Assembly: GCA_010093515.1 (NCBI GenBank)
Contig: MU001675.1
Coordinates: 127,032 to 191,031 of the forward strand
Length of the DNA: 64,000 nt
Direction: 5' to 3'
DNA from: Lineolata rhizophorae
Taxonomy: Eukaryota; Ascomycota; Dothideomycetes; Lineolatales; Lineolataceae
The position numbers and the translations under genes were made by a program. Numbering within the stretch: the first letter of the stretch is position 1; the number at the start of each line of letters is the position of its first letter. Below the pieces are notes generated by a model. It had not been told where the DNA came from. It saw nothing but the letters and a program-made list of their open reading frames with translations, and did no database searches. This document shows, in pieces, positions 55,929 to 64,000 of this stretch.

Positions 55929-58900
55929 ATGGCCTCCATATTCACGTTCGACCCGGACCCTCCAAGGGTGTCGTCCCCGTGGTCCAAGTCCAACCCCCCT
56001 GGCGACATGACTTCCGGCCAATCCGGACAGGACGCAGCTGGACACGACAATGCCGCCGTCCCCGAGCGTCAGATTATCGGAGGTAACACGCATGTCCCAC
56101 CGCTACCGGACCCCGAATCGCACCAAGCCGTGGTGACCCAGCTGGAGGCGGAGCCCCAGGACGGTCCGACCGAGTACAAACTTCACCTGCTGCTGCGGCC
56201 GCGCCGGTCCTTCACCTGGAGCAGCACCACGGGCGCCCAACGCGTCTCTGGATCCTTCCGCTCCAAAACACCGACAAACGCGGCCGCTGCCGCCGCCAGG
56301 GGAAGTCTGGACCCGTCCTCGGTGGCGGCGGCGGCGGCGGCAGCGGCCTCGATGAGATCGACTCCGCCACCGCCTTCCGTAGCGACGGCGGCCTCAAACC
56401 AGACGCGCCAGCACAGGCTCGAGCAACTAACGACGCAACTGTTGTGGCGACTGCAGCAGTCGTCGCCTTATCACTCGACGCACTCGAACAGCCATCAGAT
56501 CCTGCCATCGCTGCCGGACGCCACCTCGAGCGCGCAGCTCAGCGCGCCGGCCCAGCTAGCTCGCTTGCTCCCGGGCCTCGAGGAGAGCGAGGGAGCGCTG
56601 TATGAGATTGGCGTGGCCGACGACGGCACGTTTGTGGGCTTGGCCCAAGATGAGATGGACGAGTCCCTGACGAATCTGCGCGCCATGGCAGCCAGCCTAG
56701 GCTGCGTGGTGGAAGTCACTAGGATGGTGCCCGTCGGCGAGTGTGAGTGGTTCGATGACGACGAATCCTTCTCTGCTGCCGGCATGCCGCAGGCAGCAGC
56801 GACGTCCTCCCCTCCAGGAACAGGGACGGCAGCGGCAGCTTCTCCAGCTTCTGCTTTTGCTGCTGCTGCTGCCCCGGCCCAACAGGGGCTGTCAGCAGCG
56901 GCCGAATATGCACCGCTAGTACTACCGGCAGAGTCGCTCGCAGAGAAGCCAAAGGGAACTATCCGCGGGGCCAAGCTCTGGGTCGCAGAGGCCTTTGTCA
57001 AGCCCGTTGTGCACAGTTCAGTCGGGCTGCCCCCACCACAGAGTGTTCTGAGACATCATCCAACAGCAACAAGGGCGAGCACAGAAGGAGCGGCGCTATA
57101 TGACCCCGCCAATACAAGCGCCGAACGGGCCGTCTCGACGACAGGGCTCTCCCATGCCGCCAACAACGGAGGCCGACTAGCAGGAGACACGTGTACCACG
57201 GCTGGGTGTGAACGTGCAGCTGGAGCGGTCGATCAGCTTCGCGTCTCCCTAACAGGAGCCACTATGTCCGGCAAAACCAGCCTGCTGGGCTCGCTCTCAA
57301 CGGCGACCCTAGACAACGGCAGAGGCAAGAGCAGGCTCAGCTTGCTTAAACACAGGCACGAGATCGCCTCGGGCATGACCAGTTCGGTAACCCAGGAACT
57401 CATTGGCTATCAGACGGTCTCTCAACAAGGCTCCGACCCCTCATCCCGCACTCCCCACCCACCTGCATCCTCGTCAGGTGGGGTGATAGTAGGAGAGCGG
57501 AATGGTCCGCATAGCAGTCGCTATACTACTGCTTCTAGAGCTGCCACTACAGTCGTGTCGGTCGTTAACTATGCCTCTCCTCATGTGTCCTCGTGGACCG
57601 ACATCCATGCCGCGGTCCAGTGCGAGGATAGGGCCCAGAGCCAGGCCCAGGACAGCCGCCTTGTCCTCCTCTCAGACTCGGCGGGACATCCGCGCTTCCG
57701 CCGCACTACGGTCCGTGGCCTAGTTGGCTGGGCCCCACACTGGACGCTACTGTGCGTCTCGGCGGACGAGGCCGGCGGTGGGCCGCGAGAAATGGGCCAC
57801 GGCGGTGGGAGCGCCGGTGCCGCCAGCGGCAGCCCTGGGAGCTCCGGTGTCGCTAGCGGTGGGGTAAGTTTGGCGGACGTCCATCTCTCCCGCGCTCACC
57901 TCGAGCTCTGCCTCGACTTGGAACTGCCCCTGGTCGTGGCGATCACCAAGTTGGACCTGGCGTCCAAGTCCGGCCTCCGAGCCACGCTGTCCAGTTTGCT
58001 ATCGGCGCTCAAGGCGGCCGGCCGGAAGCCCGTCATTTTGCCGGATACCAAACACGCTGGTGCCGCTGGCGCCCCGCCGTTGACGGAGGCCGATCTACTC
58101 GAAGTGTCGGGCAGGGATCTGGCCGATGCGGGGAAGGTAGTGCGAGAGTTAGCGGCAAATCCCTTGGGGACGGTGCCAATTGTGCTGACGAGCGCGGTAG
58201 AAGGGTCTGGCATGGGGAAACTGCATGCGTTGCTTAAGGAGCTACCAGTGCCTGCAGCGCCGGGCGTACCTCCAGCTGTAGTAGGGGACGATACTCATGA
58301 GGATGAGGATGGCAGCCCCCCTGTACCACTATTTCATGTTGAGGAAGTGTACAGCGCTCATGCTGTGAGTAGTGGCGCTGGATCCGCAGCTGCAGCTACG
58401 CCTCCGTCCTCGACACCTACGCCTCCACCGGCGTCTCTGCCCTATCACTCATCCCCGTCTCTTCCCGTGCTCAGCTCCCCTTGTGTTAGCGTGGGAAGCA
58501 CCGCTACGAATACTACGCTCACATCCGACAAGCTAGGTGCGCAGCAGCCGACTATTCTCGCCGGTCACGTGCGCTATGGCAGCATCAGCGTAGGGGACAC
58601 TTTGCTGCTCGGCCCATTCCCTGCGGCTGATAGCAGCTTGTATGCCGCGGGCGGCATCTCGACGGGTAAACGCGATGCTTCTGAGATGCAGGCGCAGGTG
58701 CACGATGCCCTGCCGGACCGGTTTCCCGTGCCGACGTCGCGTGAGTTCCCGGGCGCGCTGTACTGTCCACCAGCCGCAAGTGCCTCTAGTCGTCCAGCGA
58801 GGCCCACGCGCGCGTCCGCGACGGCTGCGGAAGCGCAGACGGCTCTCGCCCAAGCTCAGGCTCGCGCCCGTCAGGAGTGGCGCGCTGTCCGCGTCGCCAG

Positions 58901-59765
58901 CATCCGCAACCTGCGCCTGCCCGTCACGGCGCTGCGCGCCGACCAGGTCGGCACGCTGGGCGTGGTGCCCGTGCCAGTTCCTCTCCACGGCACGACCGCG
59001 GTCGCGGCCGGGGACGGCGAGGCTCTCGCCAAAGTGCGCAAGGGAATGGTGCTCTCGGGGAATAATGCCGCAGGTAAGCCGCCACGCGGGCGCCGCGCCT
59101 TCGTGGCGCGATTCGAGGCGCCAGAGACGGGAGCTGGAGGAGCCGGCCCCAGAGGAGCTGGCGGTGGGGGCGGCGTGAGGAGCATGACCGTGGGCAGCGG
59201 CGTCGTGGTGTACGTGGCCAGCGTGAGGGCGAGCGCGAAGGTCGTGGCGTTGGCCGTGGCGGAGGACGAGGACGACGGTGCGAGCAGAGCTGAAGGCGGA
59301 ACTGCGAGAAGCAATGGCGCCGGTGTTGGTGGAAGTGGAGGTGGCAGTGGCGCTGATGAGCAGGGCGCCGACGCCACGCCGCCGTCAGGAACAGCGAGCG
59401 GCGCGGCGGGCACGGACGCGGGGTTGGCGCCTGCGCCGCCGCCTCGACGCCTCGCTCGGCCTCGCCGCCGGAGGAATAGCGAGGACGACGACGACACGCT
59501 TGGCTTCGGCTTCGAGGCCGAGGAGGCGGCGGGGAGCGAGTCCGGGTCGTTTGAGGACGACGGCGAAGCCGACGGGCAGCCCGACAGCGGCGCCACGCTC
59601 GCTTCGTTCCAGTTCCTGGCCGCGCGCGAGTTCGTCGAGGTGGGCGCGCGCGTGCTGGTCTTGCCTGGTGGGGGGCCGGGCTTGTACGTGGGGAGCGAGA
59701 GGGGAGAGAAGGGAGTCGCGGGTCTGGAGGGGTTCGTGGGGAAGGTGGTGGAGGGGTGGGGGTGA
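55929..59765 (+). CDS. GTPBP1/GTPBP2-like GTPase (translation-factor superfamily)
   Basis: One exon, 1278 residues. The N-terminal domain includes GPTEYKLHLLLRPRRSF, as in fungal relatives. GTPase motifs are all visible: G1 GATMSGKTS (from residue 443); GRGKSRLSLLKHRHEIASG with TSSVTQE, close to GTPBP1's DNGRG...HKHEIxSGRTSSV; G3 DSAGH (583); G4 TKLD (673-676); G5 TSA (754-756). An OB-like domain II follows (ILAGHVRYGSISVGDTLLLG), then LRADQVGTLG and KGMVLSGNNA, and the terminal FVEVGARVLVLPGG barrel. GTPBP1/2 proteins are EF-Tu-like GTPases linked to ribosome rescue and mRNA surveillance in animals; a similar role here is inference. Long Ala/Ser/Gly-rich inserts (about 115-160, 285-330, 615-655 and 1115-1215) make it roughly twice animal GTPBP1 (about 670 residues). 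The ATG at 55929 has A at -3 and is the first of the frame. Confidence 0.88.
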   Translation: MASIFTFDPDPPRVSSPWSKSNPPGDMTSGQSGQDAAGHDNAAVPERQIIGGNTHVPPLPDPESHQAVVTQLEAEPQDGPTEYKLHLLLRPRRSFTWSSTTGAQRVSGSFRSKTPTNAAAAAARGSLDPSSVAAAAAAAASMRSTPPPPSVATAASNQTRQHRLEQLTTQLLWRLQQSSPYHSTHSNSHQILPSLPDATSSAQLSAPAQLARLLPGLEESEGALYEIGVADDGTFVGLAQDEMDESLTNLRAMAASLGCVVEVTRMVPVGECEWFDDDESFSAAGMPQAAATSSPPGTGTAAAASPASAFAAAAAPAQQGLSAAAEYAPLVLPAESLAEKPKGTIRGAKLWVAEAFVKPVVHSSVGLPPPQSVLRHHPTATRASTEGAALYDPANTSAERAVSTTGLSHAANNGGRLAGDTCTTAGCERAAGAVDQLRVSLTGATMSGKTSLLGSLSTATLDNGRGKSRLSLLKHRHEIASGMTSSVTQELIGYQTVSQQGSDPSSRTPHPPASSSGGVIVGERNGPHSSRYTTASRAATTVVSVVNYASPHVSSWTDIHAAVQCEDRAQSQAQDSRLVLLSDSAGHPRFRRTTVRGLVGWAPHWTLLCVSADEAGGGPREMGHGGGSAGAASGSPGSSGVASGGVSLADVHLSRAHLELCLDLELPLVVAITKLDLASKSGLRATLSSLLSALKAAGRKPVILPDTKHAGAAGAPPLTEADLLEVSGRDLADAGKVVRELAANPLGTVPIVLTSAVEGSGMGKLHALLKELPVPAAPGVPPAVVGDDTHEDEDGSPPVPLFHVEEVYSAHAVSSGAGSAAAATPPSSTPTPPPASLPYHSSPSLPVLSSPCVSVGSTATNTTLTSDKLGAQQPTILAGHVRYGSISVGDTLLLGPFPAADSSLYAAGGISTGKRDASEMQAQVHDALPDRFPVPTSREFPGALYCPPAASASSRPARPTRASATAAEAQTALAQAQARARQEWRAVRVASIRNLRLPVTALRADQVGTLGVVPVPVPLHGTTAVAAGDGEALAKVRKGMVLSGNNAAGKPPRGRRAFVARFEAPETGAGGAGPRGAGGGGGVRSMTVGSGVVVYVASVRASAKVVALAVAEDEDDGASRAEGGTARSNGAGVGGSGGGSGADEQGADATPPSGTASGAAGTDAGLAPAPPPRRLARPRRRRNSEDDDDTLGFGFEAEEAAGSESGSFEDDGEADGQPDSGATLASFQFLAAREFVEVGARVLVLPGGGPGLYVGSERGEKGVAGLEGFVGKVVEGWG

Positions 59766-62700
59766 GAAAGGGAGGAAGGGGAGGCGGTTGAGGGGATGGG
59801 ATTTGAGAGAGTTGGAGGATTGCGGTGGGTGGGTTGAGGCATTTTTTTGGTTTCACGTTGGTGAAGAGGAGTGCAGGTTGATATGGGAACTTTCTTTTCC
59901 TCAAGGGAGGTTCATTCTTTTTTTAAGGTTGGGGTTTTGGTGGCATAGATAAGTACTCATAGCGTAGCATGGCAGGTAGTAAAAAGAATTGAATGGGTCG
60001 TTTTGCTGGCGGCTGAATAGTGTTAGTGGTGCGATTAGATGGCAATCTTGCTTGTTAGCATTTGTTTTATGAGATCTCAATGGGATAATCTCTTGGGAAT
60101 GGACGATCCGGAGGCAATACCAGCATGTCGTTACCCTTCAAAACCAAAAGGTTACAGAACTGATATGGTATTGACCCGTAATATTTGGGCATGGGAGGTG
60201 CATACTGGGACTAAAGTGATACTGATGACTCTACGGCTAGAGGTAGTCGAGGCTTGCGCGAAGGTATTCGTTATTGCCCTTTGAATCTACATTGACGCCG
60301 TTCTGAGGTCATCTAAAGGTACGAATATGGAAAGCATGAACGTTGAAGATGGCTTCGTGCAGCACTTTACTTCGTTTCTTCATAAACTTTCGCTAAAAAC
60401 AGAAAGAGCCGCCTAAGGTTAATGAAATCTGCTAAGGAGGCAAAGGAGATTTAGTCTACCGAAACCTAAAGAAGCGTTGATATTTCCTATTCTGTGCGGC
60501 CAGCCAGTTGTCAAAACGATCTGTTGCAAGTTTGTCCTTAGAACGCATAAAACAAAGGGAGCAAGGGAATAACGAAAGATGATTCTCTAATGATTTCGAT
60601 TTTGAAGGAAAAGAAAACGGAAGATGTTTCTGAGATGGTCCCTCAACCGCGAATTTTCTCAGTGCTAGAGAGCATCACGTGACCTAAAGTAGTCTACCAT
60701 ATAATCACCTCTCTCGACTCCTACGGCGCTGAGACATGTTAGCAAAGGATCTCTAAGTTTATCAGGATCTTAAAAAAAGAAACGTATGTAGCACCGATTG
60801 TTAGAATTTTCTCCGAGGCGGTACATGAACATCGCAGAAAAGCATCGTTCTTCCATTACCGCGCCTCAGGGTAGCAACTCGGAAACGTATCGGAAGTTGT
60901 AATCGACGAACTCGTGCTATTTGAATGTAGGATATCAGGAGATATTGCCACTTCTCTATTCCCTTTAAATGGGCTATGCAACGTTGACATCAAACACGTA
61001 TTGCATTAGGACACTAGACCTCCTGGATTTGACGAAAAATTGGAATCTAGATCCACATTTAACTAAACGGCCCAAAGTTAAGAAATCAGGTAGCTCTCAA
61101 GCCCATCTTAACAGAAGAATAACTTATCAAATCATCTCTAGCCATTGTGGGATGTGCCCTCGGAGGTGCCCTCGAACTCCGCCCACGTTCGATTTTACAA
61201 GCAGATTTCCTAATTCGGCGAGTCGGCTAACCACTTTTGGCTCGGCGCACATGGCCGCCTAGTATCCAAATGCCTACTACGTGCGACGCATCCCAAGGGC
61301 CTGGCGGTCGGCTTCCATGTCAGGATAAACCCAGCCACAAGGTCAGGAACGAGAGAAGCAACCCAAAACAAAGAAATAAAGAGAAAAAAAGGCTTTCCAC
61401 CGTATCGGGAGTTAAGCGTTTGGGGTGTAATATCCGCACATAGCTAGCACCGCCTGGCGCTAATTCTGGGCTTGCTCTGCTCGTAAAGAGCCTGCAGATA
61501 GAGTTGGACGCTTTCGTCTGCATCTCATAATACAACTCTATTTAACAACCGCTTGCTGCATACTCCGTGATGCTCGCCGTACTATTTCAAGTCCGAGTGG
61601 TCCTAGAAACAAAATTATTCACCTAACATTTGTTCGAGATACAAATTGCTGGGCGCTCCGAAGCTTTGCGGCATCACATGTCGTGGGGAATATTGATATA
61701 CCACTGCAACGGAAGGGAAAACAAAGGAGACAAAGTCCTGGTGACCCAATTGCAAGGGTAAAAGAGAGGATGAGAGTAGAGTGCTGCCGAAATCTTAAGG
61801 ACAACGGAGTCCCATAATGCTGGATGCTTTAATGCCCCTAGGCAGTATTTTGAGGACGCTGGAATACTCTGGAAGGAACTTTTAAGGGTCAAGTCCAGTA
61901 TTCTAGCAGCGTACGCGCAGTGAATATATCTAGTGAAATCGAAATTAATACTAGGCTCCTATTAGACCAAGTCCATTTGACCACGTAGGCTATCATGAGC
62001 CCTGGACACCTTTCGTAAGCACATTCCGGCTCGCCACTTTGCAACCTTCATATGTCAAACTAGTCAAGGGCTCGTCCATAGTCGAGCTTAGGGTAAATAG
62101 TTCCACGCAATGTTGAATCGTTCTTTCCAAACACGAAAGTTCTGGTTCTCGTGGATTAGCGAGTCCGAACGGCTTGCCCACTTTGGACGTGTGGCTGGTA
62201 AATAGGAGAGTACAGCCTCACGCCCTCCTGTGAAACAAAATGAATATGTAATCCTTTAGGGACCTCCAAGCCCCTGAAATGCTGCATGAATGTGGTTTCG
62301 ATATACATACGGACATCGTCATTTAAGTTCACGTGTTACATGCTCTATGACAATGGTTTGATTCGAACAGTCATTAAACAGTTGCGTGGATCGTGAGTAC
62401 TTATGGAGTTAGTAATGACTATCGGCCTCTATTTTTGAGAAGCTGTCCGGAAATGGCCTCTAGAGAGCGAATACTTTGGAAATTGCTCCCGAGTCCAGGA
62501 GCAGAAACGTATTCCAACCCTCGAGTACCGTAAATTATAATCTTCCCTACCGCGCAGGTGATCAACATTCCGCCATGGCTTCTTGCAACGATTGCAAACG
62601 CAGAGAAATTACTACCTTTTCACGGTAACCTAGGCCAGCGAATTGGCAAATATCTTGCGATGTTTGCAAGAGCCAGTGCCGAATTGAAGGGCGGGGCTAT

Positions 62701-63028
62701 AGTGCTCTCCTTCAAATTACTCACCAGGGATAGAAGCAAGCTAACATATGCTTATGCGTTAAAAAGAGCTTTCCTCTTCGGCGTCATTGATCGGGTTTTG
62801 CGTGTACGATGTCTGTAGAAGCATCCGTTGACGCCGTGAATGCGGAACTGCTGCCAGTTCCCGCACGGCGTTCAGCGGCATCGGGATCTTGCCACTCCCT
62901 AGAGTTATATTTCGGTGAATATCCATGCCTGCGGCCGTAGCGTGACTCAATAGTTACTATGGAGTCCTTGATTGTGAGAAATGATAGATATTCAAATTCT
63001 AGCACTGTTGGTACATCATTAGACAATG
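59766..63028. other. AT-rich intergenic region, probably decayed repeat
   Basis: 3.3 kb with stops in all frames and many TpA steps, especially 60000-61200 and 61550-62950. A plus-strand frame at 62558-62818 (86 codons, with EKLLPFHGNLGQRIGKYL) reads slightly protein-like but has no assignable family. I support no gene and cannot name an element. Confidence 0.5.
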
Positions 63029-64000
63029 TCATGCCTGTCTCCATACAATTTCCAAAACACGATTTGCGCCTTCCGATCGCTTCACGTAAAACTGCCGAAC
63101 CAAATTGCCTTCGTTTTCTGCTACTGCAGCTTCAAGCTTGTAAGAGACCTTTGCATCATCCTTTGGCCGCAGAGGTTCTACGCTGTGTAAATATGCCCCA
63201 TTTTCATTCCAAGTGTGCTCCATGGTGAAATCATCCTCCTTGAGATTGCCGCTTGGTTTCATTACAGAGTATCCATTTGTTAGAAACCATCCATCATTCA
63301 AGCGCCAGCGTTGAAGCAGACAACTATCCCCACAAACTGACGCGACTTGCGCTAAAGCTGTCATGTTTGCGTGGTGCCAGGACTTCCAGTGATGAATCGA
63401 TAGAGGCTGGGGACGGCCGGATTCGTAGAAGCCAGAGAGATCGCCGTTCATGTCAAGTTGATGGAGTCGAGGATGAACGACTAATTTTGTGAGCGTGTGC
63501 TGATGGACACAATGTGCAATCCGTGTGTCCCCTCCCCTTTGCAACGAGTAGCAGCTGTCGAAATTGCCATCAATCTGGGCTAAAAGAGGCATCGTCATAA
63601 AAACACCTGCCCCTCCATATGCCATGTATCCGTAGGCTTTGACCTGGTTGAAATCCTCGGAAAGGCCACCTATATAGTGAGGCTGAGATGTGTCGTAACC
63701 ACTAAGATAGTCGACCAACACGGCGATCGACGGGAAAAAGGTATCGTCGTCAATCATGGCACACCATTTGGTAGTCTCATCCCTCATTTGGTAGACCATG
63801 CGGGTCAAGGAGTAGTAGCGATCAGGGAAAGATGCGTCCGATTGCTCAAACATGAGAGCGATTCCAAACATCGCAGCCTTCCGCTCTACTCTAGATATCG
63901 CCTCTGGGGAAGCTGTTTCAGCGTGCAGAAGGACAACAAACTTCGCATTTGAATGGCTTGCCCAATGTGCAAATTGGTCGAGAGATTCTTCAAGGCGATC
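63029..64000 (-). CDS. GT31/Fringe-like glycosyltransferase, C-terminal part
   Basis: The minus-strand frame is open from the window edge (64000) to the TGA at 63031-63029, giving 323 residues; the start lies outside the window. The metal- and sugar-nucleotide-binding motif DDD appears in WCAMIDDDTFFPS, preceded by DRYYSLTRMVYQM and followed by HYIGGLSEDF, GYMAYGGAGVFMTMPLLAQI and the GGDTRIAHCVHQHT segment. This order matches Fringe and the fungal DUF604 relatives of glycosyltransferase family 31, type II Golgi enzymes that use a nucleotide sugar. HHWKSWHHANM and the C-terminal Cys-rich CGDSCLLQRWRL are typical of the fungal group. Sugar and acceptor are unknown. A membrane anchor would be expected in the missing N-terminus. 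No interruption is seen in this part. Confidence 0.87.
   Translation of the reverse strand, partial: DRLEESLDQFAHWASHSNAKFVVLLHAETASPEAISRVERKAAMFGIALMFEQSDASFPDRYYSLTRMVYQMRDETTKWCAMIDDDTFFPSIAVLVDYLSGYDTSQPHYIGGLSEDFNQVKAYGYMAYGGAGVFMTMPLLAQIDGNFDSCYSLQRGGDTRIAHCVHQHTLTKLVVHPRLHQLDMNGDLSGFYESGRPQPLSIHHWKSWHHANMTALAQVASVCGDSCLLQRWRLNDGWFLTNGYSVMKPSGNLKEDDFTMEHTWNENGAYLHSVEPLRPKDDAKVSYKLEAAVAENEGNLVRQFYVKRSEGANRVLEIVWRQA

Noticed and set aside
58871-59904. Minus-strand frames of about 325 codons opposite the GTPase
   Set aside because: Pro/Arg/Ser-rich shadow of low-complexity coding DNA.

Overview
The window is nuclear DNA of a filamentous ascomycete, most likely a Sordariomycete. Genes have short introns (about 50-205 bases) with GT...AG ends and CTAAC-like branch sites. 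Coding regions are GC-rich. Several intergenic blocks are TA-rich and full of stop codons in all frames, as expected after repeat-induced point mutation (RIP). The proteins resemble well-known fungal families. I see no CRISPR array, rRNA, convincing complete tRNA or intact mobile element.

Layout. 1-0.5 kb: 3' end of a proteasome lid subunit gene (RPN9). 0.5-3.9 kb: decayed DNA with a protein-coding relic and a diverged direct repeat. 4.1-5.2 kb: extended short-chain reductase. 7.5-9.8 kb (-) and 10.2-11.5 kb (+): GPI-transamidase subunit GAA1 and rhomboid RBD2, divergent from a 385-base shared promoter. 14.1-16.7 kb (-): F-box-type protein. 19.8-22.4 kb (+): mitochondrial aconitase. 23.4-25.5 kb: very TA-rich block. 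25.5-30.2 kb: an AT-rich accessory-looking island with a metallophosphoesterase, a nucleotidyltransferase with an AbiEii/MNT-like motif, and a second, degenerate nucleotidyltransferase-like gene. 32.1-34.5 kb: cystathionine gamma-synthase with eight exons. 34.5-44.5 kb and 46.5-55.9 kb: two gene-poor, GC-rich, microsatellite-laden stretches flanking a single C2H2-type zinc-finger gene; one 250-base assembly gap lies in the second. 55.9-59.8 kb: GTPBP1/2-like translational GTPase with long low-complexity inserts. 59.8-63.0 kb: AT-rich decayed DNA. 63.0-64.0 kb (-): 3' part of a GT31/Fringe-like glycosyltransferase gene.

Most genes are unconnected housekeeping functions: protein turnover (RPN9, F-box), GPI anchoring and intramembrane proteolysis (GAA1, RBD2), TCA cycle (aconitase), sulphur amino acids (cystathionine gamma-synthase) and ribosome-associated GTPase. 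The parts most worth a second look are the phosphoesterase/nucleotidyltransferase island and the roughly 21-kb territory that holds only the zinc-finger gene. Exon boundaries were worked out by hand from splice signals and reading-frame continuity; no alignment or transcript data were available.
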